DNA of 64,000 bases. Source: DATBGO01 sp050011895. Its GTDB lineage: Bacteria; Actinomycetota; Actinomycetes; Streptosporangiales; Streptosporangiaceae. Below are positions 42,751 through 51,885 of the stretch, one piece after another. The DNA is taken from NCBI GenBank assembly GCA_050011895.1, contig JBEKIF010000005.1, positions 62,001 through 126,000 on the forward strand, read 5' to 3'. Position 1 is the first letter of the stretch; each line of letters opens with the position of its first letter. The translations under genes and the position numbers were made by a program. Under the pieces are notes generated by a model. That model was not told the origin of the DNA, ran no database searches, and saw only the letters and a list, made by a program, of their open reading frames with translations.

Positions 42751-42894
42751 GAGGCGATGTCAGCAGCGGGCGGGGCGGCGCCGCGGCCTGACCGCCGGCG
42801 TCCCCGCGACTGGTGCCGGCCCAGGCCTGGCGCGCCGTCCACTGCCCGCCGCGCCGCACCAGCAAGGGCCGGCAGCCGTGGCGCGCGGCCCGCG

Positions 42895-44457
42895 TCAGCC
42901 GCCGGCGAGCAGCGCGCGAAGCCGTTTACGGTCGGTCTTCATGACGCTGGTCAGCGGGATCTCGTCGATGATCCGGACCTCGCGCGGGTATTTCACTGCC
43001 GAGAGGTGCTGCCGCGCGTACTCGATCAGCTCGTCAGGCTCGATAGCGGCACCCGCGCGCACCTGCACGAACGCGACGACTTCCTCGCCGAGCGCAGCGT
43101 CGGGCCTGCCGACCACCGCGGCGGCCGCCACGTCAGGGTGGCTCACCAGGACATCCTCGACGTCACGCGGGTAGACGTTGTACCCGCCTCGGATGATCAG
43201 ATCCTTGATCCGGTCGACGATGTAGAGGTAGCCGTCGGCGTCCAGCCTGCCGACGTCACCGGTGTGCAGCCAGCCGCCGCGCATCACCTGAGCCGTTTCC
43301 TGCTCGGCGTGCCAGTAACCGGTCATCACCATCGGGCCCCGCACGCAGATCTCACCGTCCTCGCCGGGACCGGCTGCCGATGAGTCAAGCCGCTCGATCC
43401 GCAGCTCCACGCCGGGCGCCGGCCTGCCCACGCTGCCGGTACGGGCCGCGCCTACCGGAGACGTGGAGATGATCGCCGCCGTCTCGGTGCAGCCGTAACC
43501 CTCGGCGATCTCCACGTGCGGCAGCCGCCGGGCGAAGTCCGCGGTTACCTGCGCCGGCAGTGGTGCCGCGCCGCTGGTCAGGCGCATCAGCGCGGACAGA
43601 TCGTAGGCCTCAAGCGGCTGCTGCAGGAGCATTTGCAGCATCGAGGGAACGAGCGGGCTGATGTTGACCCGGTACTCGGCCGCCAGCCGCAGCCAGCCGG
43701 CCGGATCGAACCAGCGCATCAGCACCGACGTCCCGGGATCCGGCGCGTGCAAGCTCATCACGCTGACCATCAGCCCGTAGACGTGCGACAGCGGCAGTGG
43801 CAGCAGCGCCGAGCGCAGCGCCTCCTGATATGAGGTGGCGGTCGCTGACCAGGCCGACGCCGACAGGGCGTCGTGGCTGATCATCACCCCCTTCGACCGG
43901 CCCGTCGTGCCGCCGGTGTAGAGCAGCGCGGCAAGCTCCGATGGCTCGGTATCCACGAGGCCGGCTTCCTCGGCGGCCTCCAGGGCGGCAAACGCCAGCA
44001 GGCCGCCGCCGTGGCCCGGCGGTGGATCGCCGACCACGATGATGCCGCGCAGGCTGCCGATACCGGCCGCTGCGGCCGTCACCTTCGGCAGGATTTCCGG
44101 CGTAGTGACGACAAGCACCGCCGCGCTGTCGCTGAGCACATGCCGCAGCTCGTCCTCGCTGAGCAGGAAAAGCACCGGCGTCGTGACCGCGCCAAGCCGC
44201 CACACGGCGTGGTAGGTGATGCCGACCTCGGGGCAGTTGGCCATGCAGACGACGACCCGATCACCGGGCCGCAGCCCCGCCTCGCGCAGCCCCCCGGCCA
44301 CCCGGCGGATGCGCTCGGCGAGCTGAGCGCCACTCCACCGCTCGCCCTCGTAGTACAGCTCCGTCTGGGCTGCGTGGCGGTCCCATGATTGTTCGGCGAG
44401 CCGTTGCAGGCTCGTTCCTGTCGAACGGGTCACCATCGGTGCGGCCACCTGCGGCAT
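42895..44457 (-). CDS. AMP-dependent acyl-CoA synthetase/ligase
   Basis: 520 residues. The P-loop motif A3 is LYTGGTTGRSKGVMIS. GYGCTETAAI is motif A5, and GWLHTGDVGRLDADGYLYIVDRIKD and GGYNVYPRDVEDV are A7/A8. The catalytic Lys lies in TSVMKTDRKRL near the C-terminus. The enzyme activates a carboxylic acid (fatty or aromatic) as acyl-AMP, then transfers it to CoA; substrate cannot be read. Start codons at 44457 or 44436 are both usable. A palindrome CGCACC-AAA-GGTGCG (44461-44475) lies just upstream. Confidence 0.87.
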   Translation of the reverse strand: MPQVAAPMVTRSTGTSLQRLAEQSWDRHAAQTELYYEGERWSGAQLAERIRRVAGGLREAGLRPGDRVVVCMANCPEVGITYHAVWRLGAVTTPVLFLLSEDELRHVLSDSAAVLVVTTPEILPKVTAAAAGIGSLRGIIVVGDPPPGHGGGLLAFAALEAAEEAGLVDTEPSELAALLYTGGTTGRSKGVMISHDALSASAWSATATSYQEALRSALLPLPLSHVYGLMVSVMSLHAPDPGTSVLMRWFDPAGWLRLAAEYRVNISPLVPSMLQMLLQQPLEAYDLSALMRLTSGAAPLPAQVTADFARRLPHVEIAEGYGCTETAAIISTSPVGAARTGSVGRPAPGVELRIERLDSSAAGPGEDGEICVRGPMVMTGYWHAEQETAQVMRGGWLHTGDVGRLDADGYLYIVDRIKDLIIRGGYNVYPRDVEDVLVSHPDVAAAAVVGRPDAALGEEVVAFVQVRAGAAIEPDELIEYARQHLSAVKYPREVRIIDEIPLTSVMKTDRKRLRALLAGG

Positions 44458-44460
44458 TAT

Positions 44461-44475
44461 CGCACCAAAGGTGCG
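44461..44475. promoter_or_regulatory. Short palindrome upstream of the acyl-CoA ligase
   Basis: CGCACC and GGTGCG are perfect 6-bp arms around AAA, 4 bp from the proposed start. Could be a small operator or hairpin; no further support. Confidence 0.35.
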
Positions 44476-44645
44476 GCCAGTTACAGGCCCAGCAGGGCGC
44501 CGGGCACGCGGGCGGCCTGGCCGCCGCTGTCTTCGGCGATGGCGAGCGCGGTGGGCACGTCAAGGTCGCTGGCCAGGGACATGCGGATGGCCGTCGGCTC
44601 AGCGAGCCCAGCCGGCTCAGCCGGGGCCCAGCCGGCTCAGCCGGC

Positions 44646-45797
44646 TCATCCGGGCTGGTCCGGCAGGTCGGCGGATGCCTGGTGGATCCGGCTGATCAGC
44701 GCCGCGAGGAGGGCCGCCCGGTCCGGCATCTGCCGGACGTCGGCGTGCTCGCTGCGGGCATGCGGCCGGCCGCCGACCGCGCCGAGTCCGTCAAGAGTGG
44801 GGAGCCCGAGCGCGGCGGTCAGGTTGCCGTCCGATCCGCCGCCTGACCTTACTGCCTCAGGGGGCGCGATCCCGATGTCGGCCGCGGCGGCGCGGGCCAG
44901 CCCGTACAGCCCGAGCGCCGCGCTGGCCTCCAGCGGGTAGCGGTTGATGCCGCCGGTGACAGTGACGGTAGCGTCGGCCACGTTCGGCGCGAGCAGCCGG
45001 ATCTGCCGGTCGACGCGCTCCAGTTCGGCGGCCGTCCAGGCCCGTACGTCCACCGTCGCGAGGGCGAATTCCGGCACGGTGTTCATGGTTGTCCCCGCGG
45101 CCAGCACGGTCGGCGTGACCGTCGTCTGGCCATCGGAGTCGGCGAGCCCGCCCAGTGCGAGCACCTGGTGGGCAAGTTCAATGGCCGCGTTGACACCGCG
45201 CTCCGGCTCGAGCCCGGCGTGCGCCGCGCGGCCGCCGATGCTGACCTGGTAGCCGCCGACCCCCTTGCGGGCGATCTTCAGCGCGCCGCCGTCTGCGCTC
45301 GGCTCGCAGACCAGGACGGCCGCGGCGCGGCGGCCCTGATCCACGATCAGGGCCCGCGATGACGGGGAACCTACCTCCTCGTCGCTCGTGAGCAGGAGCG
45401 ACACGAAGTCCTTGTGGTCACCCAAGGCGACCGCAGCGAGCGCCTGGACGATGCCTGTCTTCATGTCGAAGACGCCGGGCCCGGATGCGATGCCATCGGT
45501 CACCGTGTACGGCCAGTCCGCCAGCGTGCCGAGCGGCCACACGGTATCGAAATGACCGAGTATCAGCACCGGCCGCGGCGCGGCCGCAGGCCAGAGCAGG
45601 TGCGGACGCCCGTCGACGGTCAGCCGCCGGGCCGGCCGGCCGAATGCCTCGGTGCCCATATCGTCGAGGAGCGCAGCGCACCGTGAGAGCGCGCCGGCCT
45701 CCGCCGACGGTGACTCGCAGTTCACCAGCTCGGCCAGGCACTCCCGCATCCACGAAACGCGGGCGGCCGCCGCGGCTCGCAGGTTCTCAGCTGGCAT
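44646..45797 (-). CDS. M20-family metallopeptidase (glutamate carboxypeptidase-like)
   Basis: 383 residues. Metal ligands appear in order: LILGHFDTVWPLGTL (His/Asp), GPGVFDMKTGIVQAL (bridging Asp), TSDEEVGSPSSR (Glu-Glu), VCEPSADG, and the C-terminal RSEHADVRQ His. HFDTVWPLGTL is typical of the CPG2/glutamate-carboxypeptidase branch. The dimerisation lid (AAHAGLEPERGVNA) is present. Its ATG lies 11 nt inside the end of the upstream zinc-ribbon gene, so the two are coupled. Low-complexity GGCTCAGCC repeats follow its stop. Confidence 0.87.
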   Translation of the reverse strand: MPAENLRAAAAARVSWMRECLAELVNCESPSAEAGALSRCAALLDDMGTEAFGRPARRLTVDGRPHLLWPAAAPRPVLILGHFDTVWPLGTLADWPYTVTDGIASGPGVFDMKTGIVQALAAVALGDHKDFVSLLLTSDEEVGSPSSRALIVDQGRRAAAVLVCEPSADGGALKIARKGVGGYQVSIGGRAAHAGLEPERGVNAAIELAHQVLALGGLADSDGQTTVTPTVLAAGTTMNTVPEFALATVDVRAWTAAELERVDRQIRLLAPNVADATVTVTGGINRYPLEASAALGLYGLARAAAADIGIAPPEAVRSGGGSDGNLTAALGLPTLDGLGAVGGRPHARSEHADVRQMPDRAALLAALISRIHQASADLPDQPG

Positions 45798-45978
45798 GGC
45801 CGCGCCGGTGCCTGGCGGGCGCGGGCCCCCTGGCGGCAGGAGGTATTTCGCCGCCCTCGCAGCAGGGCAGCATGAAGAAGCAGCGGGGGCAGATCCACTT
45901 CGAGCCGTTCCCGTAAGGGCGAAGGTCGGCCTGGGCGCACTGCGGGCAGCTGTCGCCTGGGACCTGGCAGCTGGTCAC
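45787..45978 (-). CDS. Small zinc-ribbon protein coupled to the M20 peptidase
   Basis: 63 residues from GTG 45978, beginning MTSCQVPGDSCPQCAQADL. Cys pairs are visible as SCPQC and ICPRCFFMLPCC, giving up to six Cys in 45 residues, followed by a basic Arg/Pro/Ala tail. This looks like a compact metal-binding knuckle or a stray zinc ribbon. It overlaps the M20 start by 11 nt. No family is recognised; it may be a metal chaperone or regulator for the peptidase (inference). Confidence 0.55.
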   Translation of the reverse strand: MTSCQVPGDSCPQCAQADLRPYGNGSKWICPRCFFMLPCCEGGEIPPAARGPAPARHRRGHAS

Positions 45979-46344
45979 GTTCCTACGGTAGGGGCTGCCT
46001 GCCCGGCCGGCCGGCTGCGACGCGCCCCCCGCCGCCCCGCGACGGCGGCCTTCCCGCCGGCCCGCGACGGCGGCCTTCCCGCCGGCCCGCGACGGCGGCC
46101 TTCCCGCCGGCCCGCGACGGCGCGCCCCCCGCCGCCCCGCGACGGCGCGCCGGCCCGCGACGGCGCGCCCCCCGCGACGGCGCGCCCCCCGCGACGGCGC
46201 GCCCCCCGCGACGGCGCGCCCCCGCCCGGCGACCACGCCCTGCCCGCCAGCCGGCCACGGCGCGCCCCCGCCGCCCGGCGAAAACCCGGCGCCAATCTCG
46301 GGGCCGGCCGGCGAAACAGTTGCCCTGACCTCCAGACTGCTCTC
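45979..46344. other. Divergent spacer, mostly minisatellite
   Basis: 366 bp between the zinc-ribbon gene and the aminotransferase; most of it is the GC-only tandem repeat at 46022-46225. No ORF here has convincing composition. Confidence 0.6.
46022..46225. repeat. GC-rich minisatellite of 25-bp and 17-bp units
   Basis: Three identical 25-bp units (46036-46110, CCCGCGACGGCGGCCTTCCC plus CGCCGG-type end) are followed by about four 17-bp units GCGACGGCGCGCCCCCC (46157-46224). The units share the GCGACGGCG core. It is non-coding and directly upstream of the aminotransferase gene. Confidence 0.9.
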
Positions 46345-47721
46345 ATGGGATTCGACTTGCCCGGCCTTCTCGCCGCCCGGCGTGGCGACGGATATGAGCT
46401 GCATGCTCGGCTTCTCAACCCCCAGTTGCCCCGCATGCTCCATGCGATCGGCTTTGACAAGGTGTATGAGCGGGGCGAGGGTGCCTACCTGTTCGATCGC
46501 GACGGCAACAGATACGCCGACTTCCTGACGGGCTTCGGCGTCTTCGGGGTGGGACGCAATCACCCGGTCGTGCGCCGGGCGCTGCAGGACGTCCTCGATG
46601 GCGAACTGGCCGACCTGGTGCAATTCGACTGCGCGCTGCTGCCTGGCCTGCTCGCCGAGCGGCTGCTCGCCAAGGCACCCGGGCTTGACCGGGTGTATTT
46701 CTGCAACAGCGGCACCGAGGCAGTCGAGGCGGCGCTCAAGTTCGCCAGGTATGCGACGGGCCGGAAGCGGATCATCTACTGCGACCACGCCTTCCACGGA
46801 CTCACCGCAGGCTCGCTGTCGATCAATGGCAGCGCGGAGTTCCGGCGCGGCTTCGACCCGCTGCTGCCGGACGCCAGGATTGCCCTCGGCGACCTTGACG
46901 CGCTGGAGGCAGAGCTCCGCAAGGGCGATGTCGCGGCGCTCATCGTCGAGCCGATCCAGGGTAAGGGCGTGCACGTGGCGCCTCCCGGGTTCCTGGCTGG
47001 CGCCCGCAAGCTGCTGCACGATCACGGTGCGCTGCTCATCTGCGACGAGGTCCAGACCGGGCTGGGGCGGACCGGGCGGTTCTTCAGCTACCAGCACGAC
47101 GATGTCGAGCCGGACATCGTCACCGTCGCCAAGGCACTGTCCGGAGGGTTCGTCCCGGTGGGCGCCACGCTGGCCAAGGACTGGATCTTCGGCAAGGTCT
47201 ACTCGTCGATGGACCGGGTGCTCGTGCACGACTCGACGTTCGGCGCCAATGCCGCGGCCATGGCGGCCGGCCTGGCGTCGCTGGCCGTCATCGAGGACGA
47301 GCAGCTGGTCAGCAACGCCGAGCGGGCCGGCAACGCACTGCAGGCTGCGCTCACCGACCTCGTCGATCAGTACGAGCTGCTCGCCGAGGTACGCGGCCGC
47401 GGGCTGATGATCGGCCTGGAGTTCAGCAAACCGCGCTCCCTGAAGCTGCGGGCCGGCTGGAACATGCTGCAAACCGCCAGGCGTGGCCTGTTCGCGCAGA
47501 TGGTCGTCGGCACGCTGTTCCGCAGGCACCGCATTCTCACCCAGGTGGCAGGCGACTACCTGGAGGTGGTCAAGCTGCTGCCGCCGCTGACGATCGGTGA
47601 CGCCGAAGTGGCAGTGTTCCTGGACGCCTTCGCCGAGGTGATGGAGGAGGCGCACCAGGGCGGGGGACTGATGTGGGACTTCGGCCGCACCCTCGTCAAG
47701 CAGGCCGTGAGCCGCTCGTAG
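46345..47721 (+). CDS. Class III PLP-dependent aminotransferase
   Basis: 458 residues from ATG 46345. The fold is recognised from YLFDRDGNRYADFLTGFGVFGVG, VYFCNSGTEAVEAALKFARYAT, LIVEPIQGKGVHV, LICDEVQTGLGRTG and the PLP-Lys region VTVAKALSGGFVPVGA. It is related to ornithine/diaminobutyrate/acetylornithine aminotransferases; substrate is unclear. No biosynthetic cluster is nearby, and the upstream minisatellite may affect its expression. Confidence 0.87.
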   Translation: MGFDLPGLLAARRGDGYELHARLLNPQLPRMLHAIGFDKVYERGEGAYLFDRDGNRYADFLTGFGVFGVGRNHPVVRRALQDVLDGELADLVQFDCALLPGLLAERLLAKAPGLDRVYFCNSGTEAVEAALKFARYATGRKRIIYCDHAFHGLTAGSLSINGSAEFRRGFDPLLPDARIALGDLDALEAELRKGDVAALIVEPIQGKGVHVAPPGFLAGARKLLHDHGALLICDEVQTGLGRTGRFFSYQHDDVEPDIVTVAKALSGGFVPVGATLAKDWIFGKVYSSMDRVLVHDSTFGANAAAMAAGLASLAVIEDEQLVSNAERAGNALQAALTDLVDQYELLAEVRGRGLMIGLEFSKPRSLKLRAGWNMLQTARRGLFAQMVVGTLFRRHRILTQVAGDYLEVVKLLPPLTIGDAEVAVFLDAFAEVMEEAHQGGGLMWDFGRTLVKQAVSRS

Positions 47722-48138
47722 CTACCGGTCTGGCTGGAGGATGATGACCGGGATCTGCCGCGTCGTCTTCTTCTCGTAGTCGGCAAAACCCGGATAGGCC
47801 TCCTTCTGCGCCGTCCAGATCCGGTCCCGCTCCTGCGGGCCGGCCACCCTGGCCGTGGCCGCTACGGTCTCGGTACCAATCTCGGCGCGGACCTGCGGAT
47901 TGGCGAGCAGGTTGTAGTACCAGTCCGGATTGCTCGGGGCGCCCGCCTTCGAGGCGAACACCGCGAGGTCGTCCCCGACCGCCCGATACATCACCGGGTT
48001 CACCCGCTCCTGGCCGCTCTTCGCCCCCACAGTGTGCAGGAGCAGCAGCGGGGCACCGGCGAACGGGCCGCCGACTTGGCCGCCGTTGGCCCGGAACTCC
48101 GCGATGATCTTGCCATTAAAGTCAGTGGGCTCAGTCAT
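47722..48138 (-). CDS. Deazaflavin (F420)-dependent nitroreductase-family protein
   Basis: 138 residues. LLLLHTVGAKSGQERVNPVMY and VFASKAGAPSNPDWYYNLLANP match Ddn-family F420-binding segments; the end reads YEKKTTRQIPVIILQP. Paralogue of the gene at 37971. It abuts the aminotransferase stop directly (47721/47722) in convergent orientation. Confidence 0.87.
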   Translation of the reverse strand: MTEPTDFNGKIIAEFRANGGQVGGPFAGAPLLLLHTVGAKSGQERVNPVMYRAVGDDLAVFASKAGAPSNPDWYYNLLANPQVRAEIGTETVAATARVAGPQERDRIWTAQKEAYPGFADYEKKTTRQIPVIILQPDR

Positions 48139-48243
48139 TCCCGTTCCTCTCAGGTCCTCGGATCGCGCGGCCGCAGCGGGCTGGCGAGACTGCCTGGCAG
48201 CCCGTTTGGTGATGGTACCGGCGGCGCATTATTAACGCATGCC

Positions 48244-50937
48244 TCAGCTGACTCCCGTTCCGGACAGCCGGACGCGCAGCGTGTGGGTGCCGAGCAGGTC
48301 GGTCCAGCTCAGCTGGTAGCTGCCAGTGGTGGCACCGGCCCTGGCCGGGGTGAAGGTGACCGGGATCCGCAGCTCGTTACCCGGGCTGAGGGGCAGCCCG
48401 CGCGGGATCCGGTAGCTCGCCGCGAACGGCGATCTGGGTGGCGCCGCTATGGTCAACGTGGCCGGCAGGTTGCCGGAGTTGGTGATCTCGATGGTGGCCG
48501 TCGCGCGGCGGCCGAGCCGCACCTTGCCGAGCGTCACCCGGGGCCGGGCCGCCGCGACCTTGCTGACCGGCGGCAGCGCGGCGCCCGCCAGCCGCACCGT
48601 TACCCTGGTCCCGCTGCTTTCCGCGATGGTGACCGAGCTCGCGGCGGGTCCGGCGCGCCGCGGCGCATAGGTGACCTGCACGACGATCGATTGCCCGGGC
48701 CGGATCGGGGTACCGGGCCCGGGCAGGCCGACGGCCGTGAACGGGCCGGCGGGCCCGGTGACCGACGTGACGGTCTCGGTGGCGGTGCCGCCGTTGGTGA
48801 TGTCGGCGGTCATGGGCACGGCGGTGCCGACCGGTACCTTGCCGGTCGCGTGCTCGTTGGAATAGCTGAACGACAGGGCGCCGGGCTGTGCGTAGAGCCC
48901 CGGCTTGGTCCCGTCGCCGGACAGCGGCACCTGCGTCCCGCCGTACCGCGCCGACGGGGCGGTGAACGAGAGCTGGCCGGTCGTGCCGCCGCGGGCGGCC
49001 GGCCGGAAGGTCACCAGGGCGTGCAGCGACTCGCCCGGCTTGAGCGTGACCGGAAAGGTCACCGGCACCGCCCGATGGCCGCCCTTGACCGTCCTTTCCA
49101 CCCGGCCCACCCTGAACGGGTCCGGCGAGCTGTCGGCGCTCGCCGTGACGCCGGACACCGTCACCCGGGCCGGCGCCGTGACCGTGATGTCACGGCTGGT
49201 CGCCGAGCCGAGATCGGTGTCGGCGAACGTGACAGGCGCGGCCCGGCGGAGCGGCGCCCTGGTCCGCCTGGCGAAGCCGAGCACCTGGCCGTCCCTGGTG
49301 CCCACGTACACGTGGCCGCTGCCGGTGGCCGGGATCGAGAACTTGCTGGCCGTGCCGATCGGCGCGGACCACAGCGGCCGCAGCACGCACGGCCGCGCGC
49401 AGCGAGCGGGCGGCACCGCGGCGAATGCGTCCAGCGTGCCGTGTGCGCCGCCGCCGTTCGCGGCCCTGACCACCCAGACGACGGCCGACCCGGGGCTGGT
49501 GCCGTCCGAGGTGACGGCCGGCGAGCCCGATGTGAACCCGAACCGCATGGTGCTGTTGGCCACGTCGGCCAGCCTGGGCCTGCCGCCCCGGCTGACCCGG
49601 AACTTCAGTGTGCGCAGGTAGTCGTTCCTGCCGACGTAGTACACGTAGTCGCTGGAGCGGCTGGAGTCGCGGGCGGTCACGGTGGGGGTGTCACCGAACA
49701 CCGCGGGATGGCCCCACTGCCCCCCGAACGGCCCGGTCTTGCTCACGTAGGCGTCGCTGCCGCCCGGGCCCTGCATCCGCCCGCCCAGGTGGTCCCGGTC
49801 GAGCAGGAATACCCGGCCGTCCTTGCCGGCCTGCACCAGCAGGCGCGGGAACGCCTTGCTGCCGTAGGGGAGCCCCACCGGCCCGCCGGACCCGAAGTCG
49901 GTGTCCGAGGCGTCGAGCGCCGGTGCGTCACCCGGGCTGAAGAAGTCCCTGGCCGCCAGCCATCCGCCGGGCCGCACCGCCAGCCGCACCACCGATTCGG
50001 CCAGCTGGCCGGGCGGCGCGGAACCCCGTCCGGGCGCCGGAGAAACGCCGTTGCCCGAAGTGAAGAAGATCCGGCCAGGACCGTCCGACATCAGGCCGCC
50101 CCCGGACTGCCAGACGCCGGCCTGCTGGTCGGTCAGCCCGGCCTCATCGGTCCACAGCCGGACCGCCCGCGTCGCGACGTCCACGCCCGCAACGAAACCC
50201 GCGTAGGGCTGGATGTCGCAGTGCGAGGCGAAACCGGCGTAGACCCGGCCGCCGAGCAGCAGCAGGCCGGTCCGCTGCCACTGATCGAAAGCATCGAACC
50301 GCAGCTGCCGGTCGTTGAACGGGCTGCCGCCGATCGGGACCCGCTCGGTGATGCGCCCGGTTTTCGCATTGATGCCGAACATGCTGAAGACCGGCCGGGT
50401 GGCGGCCCGCCCGACGATCTCGGCGACCAGGTATACCGCGCCGGTCCGCGGGTCGTAGACCGGGGTGCTGGTGATCCCGACCGTCGGGACCAGGTCGGTG
50501 CAGCTGGTCGTTGCCGCCGACCATGGCGTGCCAAGGTGATCCGACCACTGCACCCGGCCGGTCGCCGCGCTCAGCCCGTACACCCAGTCCCGCTCGGTCG
50601 CCACGATCAGGGTGGAGCCGACGATCAGCGGCTGCGCGTACACCTGGCCTCTTACCTTCCTGGAGAACACGCGGCCGAAGTCACCGCGGCGCAGCACCGC
50701 TGGGCTCAGGCCGGGTTCGTCGAGGTCCCAGCCGGTGCGCAGGTTGTTCTGCGAGGCGGTCACGTCGCCGGCGCGGGCGGCGGCGGCCGTCGTGGCGGGG
50801 AGGAGCGCGGTGATGGCGGGGACCGCGGTGAGCGTGATCCCTAAGCTGACCGCGACCGAGCAGAGCCGCCGGGCCAGCGGGCCGGGGACCTGACGGCGGA
50901 CAAAGTGACGGACAGGTAGGTATTCCCGCTGCTGCAT
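48244..50937 (-). CDS. Large secreted beta-propeller protein with choice-of-anchor (ASPM-like) domains
   Basis: 897 residues from ATG 50937, with GAAGG 7 nt upstream. A signal peptide (VAVSLGITLTAVPAITALLP) precedes a PQQ-like propeller (residues ~60-560; blades such as YAQPLIVGSTLIVATERDWVY and GRVFLLDRDHLGG). From ~580 several repeats of choice-of-anchor-D type appear (VPVTFPVTLKPGESLHALVTF, RPGQSIVVQVTYAPRRAG, GNELRIPVTFTPARAG), each an Ig-like beta sandwich. Probably a cell-surface or exported binding protein; no enzyme motif seen. Confidence 0.82.
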   Translation of the reverse strand: MQQREYLPVRHFVRRQVPGPLARRLCSVAVSLGITLTAVPAITALLPATTAAAARAGDVTASQNNLRTGWDLDEPGLSPAVLRRGDFGRVFSRKVRGQVYAQPLIVGSTLIVATERDWVYGLSAATGRVQWSDHLGTPWSAATTSCTDLVPTVGITSTPVYDPRTGAVYLVAEIVGRAATRPVFSMFGINAKTGRITERVPIGGSPFNDRQLRFDAFDQWQRTGLLLLGGRVYAGFASHCDIQPYAGFVAGVDVATRAVRLWTDEAGLTDQQAGVWQSGGGLMSDGPGRIFFTSGNGVSPAPGRGSAPPGQLAESVVRLAVRPGGWLAARDFFSPGDAPALDASDTDFGSGGPVGLPYGSKAFPRLLVQAGKDGRVFLLDRDHLGGRMQGPGGSDAYVSKTGPFGGQWGHPAVFGDTPTVTARDSSRSSDYVYYVGRNDYLRTLKFRVSRGGRPRLADVANSTMRFGFTSGSPAVTSDGTSPGSAVVWVVRAANGGGAHGTLDAFAAVPPARCARPCVLRPLWSAPIGTASKFSIPATGSGHVYVGTRDGQVLGFARRTRAPLRRAAPVTFADTDLGSATSRDITVTAPARVTVSGVTASADSSPDPFRVGRVERTVKGGHRAVPVTFPVTLKPGESLHALVTFRPAARGGTTGQLSFTAPSARYGGTQVPLSGDGTKPGLYAQPGALSFSYSNEHATGKVPVGTAVPMTADITNGGTATETVTSVTGPAGPFTAVGLPGPGTPIRPGQSIVVQVTYAPRRAGPAASSVTIAESSGTRVTVRLAGAALPPVSKVAAARPRVTLGKVRLGRRATATIEITNSGNLPATLTIAAPPRSPFAASYRIPRGLPLSPGNELRIPVTFTPARAGATTGSYQLSWTDLLGTHTLRVRLSGTGVS

Positions 50938-51217
50938 GCGCCATCCTTCTCGGTGCCAGGGCCAAGCGCAGATGCCGTTTAGCAAAACTGGTAGTCATCA
51001 AGTCACGAATCGTAGTCGTCTGTGAGGCGGGACAGCCGCTGCCTCGCCGAGGTCGCAGGCCGCCGGGACTGGCTGGGCCCGGACACTGACAGTGTTGCTG
51101 GACTTACGCCTGGTGAGCGACGATACTTACGCCGGCGGTCGTGCAGCCAGCTGTTTGTGCAGCACGACCGCCTGCTTGACCGTTCGCCACCCTCCCGGAC
51201 CCGAGGATGAGCTCAGA

Positions 51218-51562
51218 ATGCGTGATCTGGAGCGCCTGCCGCGGCCGGTGATCGTTCCGCTGCCGGCCGAGATCGATATTGCCAATGGGGACGATGTCGG
51301 CGTGCGGCTGCGTGCGGCCTTCGCCCCCCGTGTCGCCGTCGTTATCGCGGATCTGGGCTTGACGGTCTTCTGCGACTGCGCTGGTGTCCGGCACCTTTTA
51401 CTGGCTCACGACACGGCGGCCGCGACCGGCGCCGAGCTGCGGCTAGTAGTCCAGTCCGGCTGCGTACGGCGAATCCTGGCGGTGCTGGGAGCTGATCGCG
51501 TGCTGCGGGTCTACCCGAGCCTCGGCGCGGCGCTCATGGCAGGGCCCGCGCCGGAAGCATAG
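51218..51562 (+). CDS. STAS-domain protein
   Basis: 114 residues from ATG 51218. The sequence IVPLPAEIDIANGDDVGVRL, VAVVIADLGLTVFCDCAGVRHL and LRLVVQSGCVRRILAVLGA follows the STAS order. The usual phospho-Ser motif DSSG reads DCAG. A second STAS gene in this window (32332) also lacks the Ser. Role probably non-canonical. No kinase or sigma neighbour. Confidence 0.78.
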   Translation: MRDLERLPRPVIVPLPAEIDIANGDDVGVRLRAAFAPRVAVVIADLGLTVFCDCAGVRHLLLAHDTAAATGAELRLVVQSGCVRRILAVLGADRVLRVYPSLGAALMAGPAPEA

Positions 51563-51885
51563 GCGGCATGCGGCCGCAACCGGGATCGTGATGACGGCTT
51601 CCCGCGCTAACCTAGCCGCGGAAAGTCGGCACGCTCGCAGCGGAATGGTCGGCGGGCACCGGGCTCGCTGCTGATCCTGGCTGCGATATCGGGAACATCT
51701 TCGCCAAGCTCGGCCTCGCACCTGCCCCTGAAGATCACCGGAGGGTGCTGGCGGTGCTGGCCTTCCTCCGTCACTGAGCATCGGCGGGGCCGGGGAGGAA
51801 CTGGGCCCGGCCGGGCGGCGGAGCCTCGCCCAGCGTCACAGCGGCCGGGGACCCGCGGTCCCCGGCCGGCCATTCGCGCGGTCGC
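51563..51885. other. Intergenic region with a LuxR-type gene remnant
   Basis: 323 bp. Besides the fragment at 51650-51777 I see no gene. The rest is GC-rich spacer up to the stop of the barrel-protein gene. Confidence 0.5.
51650..51777 (+). pseudogene. C-terminal remnant of a NarL/LuxR response regulator
   Basis: The frame ends NIFAKLGLAPAPEDHRRVLA plus VLAFLRH and a TGA at 51775, matching the end of LuxR-type HTH response regulators (HINNIFxKLGL...HRRVLAVLxYL). The upstream HTH part is not in frame, so only a relic remains. Confidence 0.55.

Noticed and set aside
45787..47655. 622-codon minus-strand open frame covering the aminotransferase
   Set aside because: Antisense shadow, but its last 63 codons (45787-45978) are kept as a separate small Cys-rich gene because of Cys pairs and the overlap with the M20 gene.
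48034..50844. 936-codon plus-strand open frame
   Set aside because: Antisense of the propeller gene; composition (Arg, Gly, Ala, Asp) is typical of shadows and no domain is seen.
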